Assembly (NCBI GenBank): GCA_965246925.1
Contig: OZ251994.1
Location: forward strand, 3,162,001-3,226,000
DNA from: JANPPS01 sp965246925
GTDB lineage: Bacteria > Pseudomonadota > Alphaproteobacteria > Acetobacterales > Acetobacteraceae
Direction: 5' to 3'
DNA: 64,000 nt
The translations under genes were made by a program, and so were the position numbers. Within the stretch, counting starts at the first letter, position 1, and each line of letters opens with the position of its first letter. Shown here one piece after another: positions 34,794-44,097 of this stretch. The notes below the pieces were generated by a model. The model did not search any database, was not told the DNA's origin, and worked only from the letters and a program-made list of their open reading frames with translations.

Positions 34794-35525
34794 ATGACCT
34801 TTTGTCCTGCACGACGGATTTTGGGCATCATCTTTTACTGGTTGTCGCTCTACGCCGGGGCTCACGCGTCAGTAATCAGCATAGCGCCAGGTCATCAGCT
34901 TACGTTGGATCAATGGGTAGAAGTAGAGAGGCTCAGGTCGACGCAGCCACACCTTTCGGCAGGCCTAGGTGAGTTTTATCTCAACCTCACCACGGCTTGT
35001 CCCGGCGTTCCAGCGGGAGCTGGATGTGGGACGGCAAACCTTCTGCTGGATGCCGCTCGTAAAGCTAGCCCCGAGCTGAACAGGGTTGCGCCGGAGCGCA
35101 CCGGGCCTGGAAAGGTTAGCGTCACGCCAGTCCGCACCATGAACCGCGTGCTGCATCAGCCCGCCTCCCGGAATGCCGAAGTCATGGTAAGGCTGGGCTC
35201 TGATCAGCTCTTGCTGGACTTTGAACGGTCCCGTGCGACCGTAGATGCTGTTCCCATTGAGGAGAAGGCTCCGAGTTGGGCCACCCTTACCGTGGCGCTC
35301 ATGGTAGGTTCCTTGGTGTTTGCCCGCAGCCCGGACCGGACGGTCATGCCCCCGGTGATCCAGCACTGGTCGCGCCCTCCGCCCGTGTGCTGCTGGGCTG
35401 GGGACCAGAATGACGCTTTGCAGCTCTGCGGCGATCCCGGTTCCGGCCATCGTTGGCCCGGGCATTGGCGGTGCGGTGGCACATGTCCTCCGCACCCCGA
35501 GACTACTCGGCCGCTTCTGCCATGA
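34794..35525 (+). CDS. Hypothetical exported protein
   Basis: A 243-residue reading frame I do not recognise. It has a plausible signal peptide (residues 1-25), a Cys pair in ACPGVPAGAGCG, and a hydrophobic segment near 165-182 (SWATLTVALMVGSLVFARS) resembling a C-terminal membrane anchor. Everything after about residue 185 looks like read-through of non-coding sequence and overlaps the 3' end of the opposite gene. The real protein may therefore have lost its stop codon or been frameshifted. It lies opposite the acyl-CoA dehydrogenase gene across a 200-base regulatory gap. Confidence 0.45.
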   Translation: MTFCPARRILGIIFYWLSLYAGAHASVISIAPGHQLTLDQWVEVERLRSTQPHLSAGLGEFYLNLTTACPGVPAGAGCGTANLLLDAARKASPELNRVAPERTGPGKVSVTPVRTMNRVLHQPASRNAEVMVRLGSDQLLLDFERSRATVDAVPIEEKAPSWATLTVALMVGSLVFARSPDRTVMPPVIQHWSRPPPVCCWAGDQNDALQLCGDPGSGHRWPGHWRCGGTCPPHPETTRPLLP

Positions 35526-38500
35526 TCTGAGGCGGCCGTGACATAATGTCGGCACGCCGGGCGCGGGCGGTCACGATCGATGCCTCCTTCACCGGGCCGA
35601 AGCCTCTAATGCTCCAGGGCATTTCAGCCCGGTCGATGGCGGCCTCGAACGATGCGGGTCGGGATAGCAGGGTGCGAATATCCTGCTCATACTCCATCGC
35701 AAGCTCGCGTTCCCGCCGCCGCTCGGCCTGGTAGCCGAATGGGTCGAGAGGCGTGCCGCGTAACGCTTTGCCGTGGCGCAATAGTCGGAACAGCGGTAGC
35801 GCGATCTTGCCGGGGACTGCCATCTTGCGCGGGCGCCCGGTCGCCGGGTCGGTCCGGGACAGGAGCGGCGGGGCAAGATGGAATACCGGATCGGCCCCGT
35901 ATTGCGCGCCGGCATGCAGCCGGGCCACCTCATACTCGTCCTTGATGGCGAGCGCGCGAAAGAACCCCTCCGCCACGGCCCGGGTCAGGCGCTCGCCGCC
36001 TGTTGCCGCCGCCTCATTGACCAGCGCGCGATACCGTTTGGCTAAGCGGCGGCCCTGGTAGCGGACCAGCTCGGCTTCCCGCTCACGAATGAGCTCGTCA
36101 AGCGGTAGGGGCGCCGGGTCAGCCTCTTGCATGATTTCGGCCGCCAGTCCGGGGCGTTCGGCCAGGATGCGGCCCCAGGTGAAGGCGCGCCGGTTGGTGG
36201 CGACCGCGGTGCCGTTCAGCTCGATGGCGCGGAGCAACGACGCCTCGGACGCCGGGACGTGGCCCAGCTGCCAGGCGATGCCCAGCAGCAGCGTGTTCAG
36301 CAATTGGGCCGAGCCGAACAGCCGCTCCGCCAGCGCTGCGCCGTGCAGGAAACGGCCGGGTCCGGTCACACGCTCGATCACGCGGCGATGCAGCCCGGCG
36401 TCGACCCGCACATCGCGGTCGGTCAGGAACCCGGCGCCGGCCTGCAGATCGAGGTTGCCGATCACCGCCGCGTCACGCGCGCAGCGGCCCAGCACCTCCG
36501 CCCCCGCCGCCACGGCCAGATCGGCGCCCAGCAGCAGCCGGCCCTCACCCTGCGGGATGCGCACGACGTCCAACGGCTCATCCGCGACCTGCACATGCGA
36601 CACGACGGCGCCGTTCTTTTGCGCAAGACCGGTGAAATCGAGCGTGCTGACCTGATGTCCCTCGAGGTGCGCGGCCATGGCGACCAGCGCGCCGCACGTG
36701 ACGATGCCGCCGCCGCCGATGCCGGCGAACAGGCCGCGCCAGGGCAGGGCGGGGAGGGTGGGCGTGGGCAGTCCGGCGGCCAACTCCGCCTCCCGCGCCA
36801 GCCAAGGGGCGGCCGGATCTTCGGTCACGGCCGCGTCGGCCGAGGTCGTGACGAAGCTCGGGCAGAAGCCCTTGAGGCAGGACAGGTCGGTGTTGCAGCT
36901 GGTGGGGCTGATGCGGCGCTTGCGGCCATACTCTGTCTGCACCGGCTCGATCGCGATGCAGTTGCTCTGCGCCGTGCAGTCACCGCAGTTCTCGCAGACG
37001 CGGGTGTTGATGGTGACCTTGGTCTCGGCGGCCGCGAGCTTGCCCCGCTTGCGGCGCCGCCGCTTCTCGGTGGCGCAGACCTGATCGTAGATCAGCGCGG
37101 ACACGCCTTCGTAATCGCGCAGGCGCTGCTGGATGGCATCCAGCTCGCCCCGCCCGGCGCGGATCGTGCCCGGCGGCAAGGCGGTCGCGTCCGGCAGCCG
37201 GGCGACGTCATCCACCACGAGCGCGATCAGGCCCACGCCCTCCGCCGCCAGCTGTGCTGCGATGGCGAGGACCGTGAGCGCGCCCTCCGCCGGCTGCCCG
37301 CCGGTCATGGCGACGGCGTCGTTATACAGAATTTTGTACGTCATCTGCGCCTTGGCCGCGACGGCCTGGCGGATCGCCAGCAGGCCGGAGTGGGTGTAGG
37401 TGCCGTCACCCATATTGGCGAACATGTGCGGCAGCGTGGTGAACGGCGCCAGGCCGACCCAGGGTGCGCCCTCGCCGCCCATCTGGCTGAACGTCTTGGT
37501 CGCGTCGCTGGTGGCCAACGCCATGGTGTGGCAGCCGATGCCGGCCATGGCGTGGCTGCCGCCGGGCAGCACGGTGCTGGTGTTGTGCGGGCAGCCCGCG
37601 CAGAACATGGGCCCCCGGGTAATGAGGCCGGGCGCCGCGCCCGCCTGGGCCGCGTGCACCCACTCCGGCGCGTCCACTCCGCCCGTGCGCAGGAACGGGG
37701 TGAGCGCGTCACCCACCAGCTCCGGCGACAGCTCGAGGTAGGCGGGCAGCGCGTCCTTGCCGGCGATCGCCGGACGGTCCGGCCCGGCATACAGCAGGTC
37801 ACGCAATTGCATCTCGACCAGCGAGCGCTTCTCTTCCACCACCAGGATGGCGCGCTTGCCCCGGGCGAACTCGCGCATGCCTTCCGGCTCCAGCGGCCAG
37901 GCGAGCGCCACCTTGAACACGGCGATGTCCGGGTGGCCGTCCAGCCCCATGCGGCGCAGGGCGTGCATGGTGTCGTGATGCGCCTTGCCCACGGTGACGA
38001 TGCCCAGCGGCGCATCTGCCCGCCCGTGCATCAGCCGGTCCAGCCGGTTGGCGCGCACCCAGGCGAGGGCGGCGGGAAGCCGCTCCTGCAGCATACGCCG
38101 CTCGAGCTGCGCGCGCTCGGCCGGCCATGGCAAAGCCGGGTCGAGGTTCAGGCCGTGCGGCGGCAGCGCCAGTTCCGGGGTGGCGAAGTGCCGATGGGTG
38201 GGCACGGTGACCATGCCGTGCTGCTCGGCGGTCTCGGCGATGGTTTTCAGCGCCACCCAGAGCCCGGCGTAGCGGGACAGAGCGAGGCCGGCCAGGCCTA
38301 GGTCAAGGATATCCTGCGCGTCCGCCGGCACCAGCACCGGGATATGCACGGCGTGAAAGATGCCGTCCGTCTGGTGCGGGAACACGCTGGAATGCGCGGC
38401 GTGATCGTCCCCGGACACGGCCAGCACGCCGCCATAGCGCGAGGTGCCGATCATGTTGGCGCAACGGAACGCGTCACCGGAGCGATCGACGCCCGGCCCC

Positions 38501-38853
38501 TTGCCATACCACATCCCGAACACGCCATCGACGCGCTTACCGGGAAAGGTGTCGATCTGCTGCGTGCCCCACAGCATGGTGGCGGCCAGGTCCTCGTTGA
38601 GGCCGGGCTGGAAGCGGATGCCGGCCTCGGTCAGCATGGCCTCCCGCCGCCACAGTTCCTGATCGACGCCGCCGAGCGGGGAGCCGCGGTAGCCGGAGAC
38701 GAGGCCCCCGGTGTGCAGTCCGGCCATCCGGTCCAGCCGCGCCTGTTCCAGCAGCACCCGCACCAGCGCCTGCACCCCGCTCAGCAACACGGGGCGGTCG
38801 AAATCGGTATAGCGGGAGTGAAGGGTGACCGGGGAGGCGAGGCCGATATCCAT
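35503..38853 (-). CDS. Indolepyruvate ferredoxin oxidoreductase (fused alpha/beta form)
   Basis: A 1116-residue TPP- and Fe-S-dependent 2-oxoacid:ferredoxin oxidoreductase that decarboxylates aryl pyruvates from aromatic amino acid transamination to aryl-acyl-CoA. In order: an N-terminal pyrimidine-binding domain (GLVSGYRGSPLGGVD), a TPP/Mg domain (GDGTYTHSGLLAIRQA and YNDAVAMTGGQPAEG), Fe-S cysteines in RVCENCGDCTAQSNC and CNTDLSCLKGFCPSF, and a gamma-type domain (IGGGGIVTCGALVAMAAHLEG). The start at 38853 follows AGGAG at eight bases. It is divergently transcribed from an Lrp/AsnC regulator, which fits control by an amino acid. Confidence 0.93.
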   Translation of the reverse strand: MDIGLASPVTLHSRYTDFDRPVLLSGVQALVRVLLEQARLDRMAGLHTGGLVSGYRGSPLGGVDQELWRREAMLTEAGIRFQPGLNEDLAATMLWGTQQIDTFPGKRVDGVFGMWYGKGPGVDRSGDAFRCANMIGTSRYGGVLAVSGDDHAAHSSVFPHQTDGIFHAVHIPVLVPADAQDILDLGLAGLALSRYAGLWVALKTIAETAEQHGMVTVPTHRHFATPELALPPHGLNLDPALPWPAERAQLERRMLQERLPAALAWVRANRLDRLMHGRADAPLGIVTVGKAHHDTMHALRRMGLDGHPDIAVFKVALAWPLEPEGMREFARGKRAILVVEEKRSLVEMQLRDLLYAGPDRPAIAGKDALPAYLELSPELVGDALTPFLRTGGVDAPEWVHAAQAGAAPGLITRGPMFCAGCPHNTSTVLPGGSHAMAGIGCHTMALATSDATKTFSQMGGEGAPWVGLAPFTTLPHMFANMGDGTYTHSGLLAIRQAVAAKAQMTYKILYNDAVAMTGGQPAEGALTVLAIAAQLAAEGVGLIALVVDDVARLPDATALPPGTIRAGRGELDAIQQRLRDYEGVSALIYDQVCATEKRRRRKRGKLAAAETKVTINTRVCENCGDCTAQSNCIAIEPVQTEYGRKRRISPTSCNTDLSCLKGFCPSFVTTSADAAVTEDPAAPWLAREAELAAGLPTPTLPALPWRGLFAGIGGGGIVTCGALVAMAAHLEGHQVSTLDFTGLAQKNGAVVSHVQVADEPLDVVRIPQGEGRLLLGADLAVAAGAEVLGRCARDAAVIGNLDLQAGAGFLTDRDVRVDAGLHRRVIERVTGPGRFLHGAALAERLFGSAQLLNTLLLGIAWQLGHVPASEASLLRAIELNGTAVATNRRAFTWGRILAERPGLAAEIMQEADPAPLPLDELIREREAELVRYQGRRLAKRYRALVNEAAATGGERLTRAVAEGFFRALAIKDEYEVARLHAGAQYGADPVFHLAPPLLSRTDPATGRPRKMAVPGKIALPLFRLLRHGKALRGTPLDPFGYQAERRRERELAMEYEQDIRTLLSRPASFEAAIDRAEMPWSIRGFGPVKEASIVTARARRADIMSRPPQIMAEAAE

Positions 38854-38943
38854 GGATGATCTCCTAGTCCTGGGATCGTAACGCGAAAGCCGGTGGCAGG
38901 TGCTACCGAACATCTCGTGCGCACGGCGGTAAACTGGTAGAAT

Positions 38944-38970
38944 TTCCCAATGCTGCACTGCATCATGGAA
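38944..38970. promoter_or_regulatory. Imperfect dyad, candidate Lrp/AsnC operator
   Basis: In the 128-base divergent gap, TTCC (38944-38947) and GGAA (38967-38970) frame ATGC (38950-38953) and GCAT (38960-38963) around almost the same centre. It ends twelve bases before the lrp-like ATG and could serve both promoters. Lrp-family proteins often bind such loose dyads and repress themselves. Confidence 0.4.
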
Positions 38971-38981
38971 GAATAGCCCAA

Positions 38982-39452
38982 ATGCGCCTGGATCGGATCG
39001 ATCTCAGCATCCTGGACCATCTGCAGCGGGATGGCCGGGCGACGAGTGCGGAGCTGGCGGACGCCGCGGGGCTCTCGGCCAGCCCGGCGCACCGGCGGCA
39101 GCGCTTGCTGGAGGAGGGCGGCATCATCCGCCGCTACGTGGCGCTGCTGGATCAGGACCGGGTCGGCCTGCCGATCAGCGTGTTCGTGTCGGTCAGGCTG
39201 GAGGCGCAGACCGAGGACCACCTTGCGGTATTCGAGCAGGCAGTGGCCGATTTGCCGGAGGTGATGGAGTGCTACGTCATGTCGGGCGCCAGCGACTACC
39301 TGTTGCGCGTCGTGGCGCCGGATTTAGTGGCGTATGAGGAGTTCCTGCGCACCCGGCTCACCCGGATCGCGGGGGTGCGCGGGGTCGAGAGTGCGTTTGC
39401 GCTGAAGCGGGTGGTGTATCGCACTAACCTGCCGCTGCGGCGTAAGAAGTGA
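38982..39452 (+). CDS. Lrp/AsnC family transcriptional regulator
   Basis: A 156-residue feast/famine regulator. The N-terminal helix-turn-helix (LDRIDLSILDHLQRDGRATSAELADAAGLSASPAHRRQRLLEEGG) is followed by the RAM ligand-binding domain with VMECYVMSGASDYLLRVVAPDL and the terminal RGVESAFALKRVVY. It faces the indolepyruvate oxidoreductase gene and probably senses an aromatic amino acid to regulate it. The stop overlaps the marC start (TGATG). Confidence 0.94.
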   Translation: MRLDRIDLSILDHLQRDGRATSAELADAAGLSASPAHRRQRLLEEGGIIRRYVALLDQDRVGLPISVFVSVRLEAQTEDHLAVFEQAVADLPEVMECYVMSGASDYLLRVVAPDLVAYEEFLRTRLTRIAGVRGVESAFALKRVVYRTNLPLRRKK

Positions 39453-40099
39453 TGCTGGCCGCGTTCCTGCTCGCCTTTCCGGCGCTGTTCAGCATCGTCA
39501 ACCCGATCGCCGGCGCGTTCATCTTCCGTGAGGCGACGGCGGAGGGCACGCATGCGGCCCGGGTGGTGCTGGCGCGCCGGGTCAGCGTGTATTCGCTGCT
39601 GGTGATGCTGGTGGCGCTCTGGGCCGGCTCGTACGTGCTGTCGTTCTTCGGCATCACCCTGGCGGCGCTGCGGATCGCGGGCGGCATCGTGCTGTCGCTG
39701 TTCGCGTGGGAGCTGCTGGGCGCGCCGGAGCGGCGGCAGGACCGCAAGAAGGAGCAGGCGTCCGAGACGGGCGGGGAGGATGTGGCGTTCTATCCGCTGA
39801 CGCTGCCGTTCACCACGGGGCCCGGCACCATCGCGGTGGCGGTGGCGCTGGGCGCCGGGCACCCGGCGTGGGGACACGGCCTGCTGGCGTTCTTCGCCGG
39901 GGTCAGCCTGGCCGCGGCGGTCATGGCAGTGACCATCGGGGTGTTCTATTCCTACTCGGACCGCCTGTCGCAATGGCTGGGCCGCACCGGGACCACGACG
40001 GTGAGCCGGCTATCCGCGTTCCTGCTGTTCTGCATCGGCGTGCAGATGCTCGTGACCGGCGTGGTGGACGTATTGCGGCCATTGACGCAGGCAACTTGA
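39452..40099 (+). CDS. MarC family integral membrane protein
   Basis: A 215-residue protein with six predicted membrane helices and the MarC signatures FSIVNPIAGAFIF near the start, RIAGGIVLSLFAWELL, and FYPLTLPFTTGPGTIAVAVALG in the middle. The function of the family is unclear; the old link to multiple antibiotic resistance has not held up. ATG 39452 shares a base with the regulator's stop; GTG 39449 is an alternative. Confidence 0.9.
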   Translation: MLAAFLLAFPALFSIVNPIAGAFIFREATAEGTHAARVVLARRVSVYSLLVMLVALWAGSYVLSFFGITLAALRIAGGIVLSLFAWELLGAPERRQDRKKEQASETGGEDVAFYPLTLPFTTGPGTIAVAVALGAGHPAWGHGLLAFFAGVSLAAAVMAVTIGVFYSYSDRLSQWLGRTGTTTVSRLSAFLLFCIGVQMLVTGVVDVLRPLTQAT

Positions 40100-40114
40100 G
40101 GGCCGGTGCCACGT

Positions 40115-41050
40115 ATGGGCCTTCCCATGCTGCACACGATCCCGCCGGCCGACCGTGCCCTGCTGCAGCTGAGTGAGGCGCTGCGGGCGGACAATTTTAC
40201 GTTCACCACGCCCACCCCGGCCACGCATGCGCGGGTGAATGTTCGGGCGGGGGAGGCGCGGACGGTGCGGGACGTGTTCGGCTGGAGCCGGGAGTTCCAG
40301 GACGGCGTCCTGAGCCCCGCGATATTCGCCCTGGCGCAGCAGGCTGGAGTGCTGGAGCGATCGGGCGGCGGCTGGCGTAGCACGGTGCGCTTTTCCTCGC
40401 TCGGTGGGTATCTGTTTGCGCACTCGGCCTATCCGACTGCGGCGGCGGATGCGGTGTTCTTCGGGCCGGATACGTATCGCTTCGCCAGCGCCATCACGGC
40501 GCTACCGCCCCGCCCGGTCCGCCGCGCCGTCGATATCGGCTGCGGTGCCGGGCCGGGTGCGGTGTTGCTGGCCGGCCCTTGCGGCGCGGCGGAGGTGTAT
40601 GCGGCCGACATCAACGAGCAGGCGTTGCGTTACACGCGCGTGAATGCTGCGGCGGCCGGGGTGGGCGTATTGGCCGTGCGTAGCGACTTGCTGACGGCGA
40701 TCGAGGGGGAGTTCGACCTGATCGTGGCGAACCCGCCCTACCTCGTGGACCCCGCCGGGCGGGCATACCGGCATGGTGGGGGACCGCTGGGTGCCGGGCT
40801 TTCGCTGGCGATCCTGGACGCGGCGATCGGGCGGCTGGCGCGTGGCGGACGGCTGCTGCTGTACACAGGTGCCGCCATCGTGACGGGGATCGATCCTTTT
40901 CGCGACGCCGTGGTGAACCGGTTGCGCGGGACAGAGTTAACCTGGTCCTACCGGGAGACCGACCCGGATGTGTTCGGCGAGGAAGTCGGGGAGGGCGCGT
41001 ATGCGGCGGCCGACCGAATCGCCGCCGTGGTCCTGACCGTAGAAAGATAA
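40115..41050 (+). CDS. Class I SAM-dependent methyltransferase (NPPY type)
   Basis: About 311 residues. A winged-helix-like N-terminal part precedes a Rossmann methyltransferase core with AVDIGCGAGPGAVLLAG (SAM binding), ADINEQALRYTRVNAAAAG and LIVANPPYLVDPAGRAYRHGGGPLGAGLSL. The NPPY motif points to modification of an exocyclic or side-chain nitrogen (rRNA, DNA or protein Gln), as in PrmC/RsmC relatives. Starts at 40106 (GTG), 40115 and 40130 are possible. The redox gene follows after eleven bases. Confidence 0.85.
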   Translation: MGLPMLHTIPPADRALLQLSEALRADNFTFTTPTPATHARVNVRAGEARTVRDVFGWSREFQDGVLSPAIFALAQQAGVLERSGGGWRSTVRFSSLGGYLFAHSAYPTAAADAVFFGPDTYRFASAITALPPRPVRRAVDIGCGAGPGAVLLAGPCGAAEVYAADINEQALRYTRVNAAAAGVGVLAVRSDLLTAIEGEFDLIVANPPYLVDPAGRAYRHGGGPLGAGLSLAILDAAIGRLARGGRLLLYTGAAIVTGIDPFRDAVVNRLRGTELTWSYRETDPDVFGEEVGEGAYAAADRIAAVVLTVER

Positions 41051-41061
41051 AGGAGACACCC

Positions 41062-41943
41062 ATGCCTGACGGCACCCTGCACGCAACGTTGCCCGACGAC
41101 ACGGCCCTGCACCGGCGCTTGGCCGCGTTCAACGCCGCCCGCTTCACCCCCGCACTGCCGCACGACAACTGGGAGGCGGAGCTGGAGGATACGGCGCTAC
41201 CGCGGCTCGAGGGCGCGTTCATCGAGGCCTTCCGGCGCCGCGTGGCGGACCGGGCGGCGGCGGCACCGCGCGACGCCGCCGGGTTCGTGGTTTGGTTCGA
41301 AGAACTGGACCGCACCGGGCCCGGCCAGGGCGACCCGCTGTTTCCGTGGCTGGCGGAGCACGCCAGCATGGAGCAGATGCGCTGGTTTCTGACGCAGGAG
41401 GTGGCCGGGGAGGCCGGGTTCGAGGATCTGTGCGCCATCACCCAGGTCCGCCTGCCGCAGCGGGCCAAGCTGGAGCTGGCGCGCAATTATTGGGACGAGA
41501 TGGGCCGCGGCAATCCAAAGGGCATGCATGGCCCGATGCTGGAGGTGCTGTCCCACCGCCTCGGCCTCACGCCCGACGTGCAGACGACGGTGTGGGAGAG
41601 CCTGGCGCTGGCCAACACGATGGCCGGCCTGGCGGCGAACCGGCGCTATGCCTATCACTCGGTGGGCGCGATGGGCGTGATCGAACAGACGGCGCCGGGT
41701 CGGGCGGCGCTGGTGGCGCAGGGGCTTAAGCGGCTGGGCGTGGCGAACGAGGACCGGCACTATTTCGACCTGCACAGCGTGCTGGACGTGAAGCACTCGC
41801 TAGCCTGGAACGCGGAGGCGATCGGCCCGCTGGTGGACGCCATGCCAGAGGTGGCCCCGGCGATCGCGGAGGGCGCGCTGATGCGCCTAGAGTGCGGCGC
41901 GGCCTGCTTCCGGCGCTATCGCACCGAACTCGGCCTGACCTAA
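41062..41943 (+). CDS. Haem-oxygenase-fold iron-containing redox protein
   Basis: A 293-residue protein of the Haem_oxygenas_2/diiron HDO-like superfamily. Glu/His residues in HASMEQMRWFLTQEVAGEAGFEDL, ARNYWDEMGRGNPKGMHGPML and DLHSVLDVKHSLAW are spaced like the ligands of HDO-type diiron oxidases. The HSVLDVKHSLAW block near the C-terminus is typical. The family includes oxidases that cleave fatty acids or amino-acid-like substrates, but the substrate here is unknown. AAGGAGA lies at good spacing before ATG. Confidence 0.82.
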   Translation: MPDGTLHATLPDDTALHRRLAAFNAARFTPALPHDNWEAELEDTALPRLEGAFIEAFRRRVADRAAAAPRDAAGFVVWFEELDRTGPGQGDPLFPWLAEHASMEQMRWFLTQEVAGEAGFEDLCAITQVRLPQRAKLELARNYWDEMGRGNPKGMHGPMLEVLSHRLGLTPDVQTTVWESLALANTMAGLAANRRYAYHSVGAMGVIEQTAPGRAALVAQGLKRLGVANEDRHYFDLHSVLDVKHSLAWNAEAIGPLVDAMPEVAPAIAEGALMRLECGAACFRRYRTELGLT

Positions 41944-41957
41944 CGCAAGCCGCGCCA

Positions 41958-41995
41958 CCCCCTCTCCCGCTGGCGGGAGAGGGCAGGGGTGAGGG
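41958..41995 (+). repeat. Palindromic repeat, copy C
   Basis: The arms CCCCCTCTCCCGC and GCGGGAGAGGG form a near-perfect hairpin, followed by the family tail AGGGGTGAGGG. It begins 15 bases after the redox-gene stop and marks the last typical chromosomal sequence before the accessory islet. Confidence 0.8.
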
Positions 41996-42654
41996 TGGGC
42001 CAGCAGGACGGCGTGCTATGACGCCAAGAAGCTTCCGTGCTGTTTTTGACGAAAGACGCCTTTGGATGATTCCGCGATTGAAGAGCTGCAAGAAAGTATC
42101 GCCAACAACACCCGCGCCAACCATGCCAACCTGCGGCCTGTCACTCCTGAGTGGCCCCCGGCGTCCGCCACCTAATCCAGGGTGTGCAGATCGACCTCGA
42201 TGCGACGCTGTCCGAGGACGATGGTTAGCGAAGCGGACCGCACTGACGAAGTCACAAAAGCCGCCGTTCACATTTGATGATATTTGGCCGGAAGCGGACA
42301 GTCCGCTCTGGAGAACGCCAGTGCCACAAGCGGACATCTGCCGGCCCGCCGGGGTTGATGTCAACGGACCTGAAAGTGAGCGATTAGGGCTTTTGGAGAG
42401 GTTTAAGCGGCGTCGCTCGGCACGGAGCTCGAATTGGTGACGGCGCGCGAAAAGGGGTTTTCGGCGGCGGTCGCATTACACGCGGCGCGGCGCGGGACGT
42501 AGCGAGCGGGCGCGAGTTGAGGCCGCCCGCCACGCTCACCATTGGAGCCGATCGTCTCATCCTGCTCTGACGTGGCCCATCAACCGTTCGCACTGCGGCC
42601 TTTGGCGACCGCCCCACTCATGCTATGTCGGTCAGACAGGAGGCGATGTGGCGG
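41996..42654. other. Gene-free, degenerate left edge of the accessory islet
   Basis: About 650 bases with no intact gene. Short coding-like fragments appear in different frames on the plus strand: a stretch of about 40 codons ending in ANLRPVTPEWPPASAT at about 42175, then GVQIDLDATLSEDDG ending at about 42228, then SEADRTDEVTKAAVHI ending at about 42288. Each is cut by stops, which suggests relics of one or more lost genes. AT content is higher than in the flanking core genes. No transposase motif or clear direct repeat was found. Confidence 0.45.
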
Positions 42655-44097
42655 ATGGTAGGTGAGGCGAGCATCTGGTCGTCAAGCAGGTATAGGTCCG
42701 AGAAGGAACAGGCTGCTGACGATGGCGACGGTCCCGGGACAAGGACCGTCCACCAGCAGGACTACGACCGTCTCGTGTTCTCTACCCCGGTCCGTAGGCT
42801 GGCCAACAAGACACAGGTCTGGCCGATGGACGCGAACGACGGGATCCGCTCGCGCCTCACTCATTCGCACGAGGTCGCGAATCTCGCCCGTTCGATGGGC
42901 GCGCGAATCACGGAGAGCATCAGGACGCACAATTCCAGTCCAGAAGCTCAACGCGCGATCCAGCCCATCCTCCTCGCCGCCGGCCTGTCCCACGACCTCG
43001 GCAACCCGCCGTTCGGCCACCAAGGCGAGACCGCGATAGGGAACTGGTTCGACTGCAGGAAGCACTGGATTTTCAGCCACAACCGCGAGAAAGGCGAAAA
43101 GCTGCCAAGCGGAAGGGAGATCCCAAAAGCTCTTTGGCCCGAATTTACGAAGTTCGACGGCAACCCACAGACCCTTCGCCTGCTGGTCACGCTTCAGACA
43201 CATGCCCAGCGCCGTGGCCTTGATTTGAGCGCGGGCACCCTGGCCGCGTCGCTGAAATATTCCCGATCGGTGTCGGATCCAGCTGAGGGGGCGCAAGGCA
43301 AAAAATTTGGGTATTTCGAGTCGGAACGTTGGGCGGTCGAGTGGATAAGGCGCAGCACGGGCATTAAGGAGGGCGAGCGTCATCCTCTCACGTGGATTAT
43401 GGAAGCTTGCGACGATATAGCCTACTCGGTCCTCGATGTTGAAGACTTGCTCAAGAAGGGTCTGTTGTCACCGGAGGACGTCCTCACCGTCCTGCTTGGT
43501 TTCAAAAACCTCAAAGAAAGCGGCACGGTTCGGAAGATCGCCGCTGATTTCGCGAACGTGGACGAGACAGGCCGCAGGGCCGAGATACGGCGCGACGTGA
43601 AAGTCCAGTACGTCCGGGCACGGACGATCTCGGCTCTCATTGATATCGCGGTTGACGCGTTCGAGCAGTATGCTGAGGCCATCATGGACCGCACTCACAA
43701 GGTCGCGCTGATGGCAGACGATCCTCTCTGCGACGCTTTGAAGGGCGTGGCGAAAAGCTACGGCTTCGTGCATCCGACGGTGCTGCGCGCGGAGGCACAG
43801 GGAGCCGCCGCCATGGACACCGTCATGACGGAAATGTGGAGCGCCATCGTGGATCGGGAGAAGCCGGACGACTTCTGGTCGAAGCGTATCGGTGCAAAAT
43901 CCAGATACGTGTTCTCCCTGATCAGCCCCAACTACGTAGAGGCGGCAGCCGATGCGAAGGGGAAGACCGGGCTAGCCGGGACGACCAGGTATCGTGAACT
44001 ACGGCTACTGACCGACATGATGTCCGGCATGACCGACGGCTTTTTGACGAAGTTGGCGGCAGACCTGAAAGAGTTGCCACATGTCGCGCGCGCCTGA
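42655..44097 (+). CDS. HD-domain dNTP triphosphohydrolase (dGTPase-like)
   Basis: A dNTPase-like protein of about 480 residues. It has the N-terminal QQDYDRLVFSTPVRRLANKTQV segment of Dgt/SAMHD1-type enzymes and the metal-binding HD signatures LTHSHEVANLARSMG, LSHDLGNPPFGHQGE and ACDDIAYSVLDVEDLL. These enzymes hydrolyse dNTPs to deoxynucleosides and triphosphate; several restrict phage by depleting dNTPs. AGGAGG (42638-42643) is eleven bases before ATG 42655 and too close to ATG 42646, so 42655 is preferred; ATG 42625 is also open. The last 17 bases overlap the next gene. It sits in a resolvase-marked islet, so it is probably not the housekeeping dGTPase. Confidence 0.87.
   Translation: MVGEASIWSSSRYRSEKEQAADDGDGPGTRTVHQQDYDRLVFSTPVRRLANKTQVWPMDANDGIRSRLTHSHEVANLARSMGARITESIRTHNSSPEAQRAIQPILLAAGLSHDLGNPPFGHQGETAIGNWFDCRKHWIFSHNREKGEKLPSGREIPKALWPEFTKFDGNPQTLRLLVTLQTHAQRRGLDLSAGTLAASLKYSRSVSDPAEGAQGKKFGYFESERWAVEWIRRSTGIKEGERHPLTWIMEACDDIAYSVLDVEDLLKKGLLSPEDVLTVLLGFKNLKESGTVRKIAADFANVDETGRRAEIRRDVKVQYVRARTISALIDIAVDAFEQYAEAIMDRTHKVALMADDPLCDALKGVAKSYGFVHPTVLRAEAQGAAAMDTVMTEMWSAIVDREKPDDFWSKRIGAKSRYVFSLISPNYVEAAADAKGKTGLAGTTRYRELRLLTDMMSGMTDGFLTKLAADLKELPHVARA

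Noticed and set aside
36127..38301. A 724-codon open frame on the plus strand, opposite the indolepyruvate oxidoreductase gene
   Set aside because: It is an antisense shadow caused by GC-rich codon bias; its sequence is low-complexity (Arg, Gly, Ala, Asp, His) and the minus-strand frame has clear domains.
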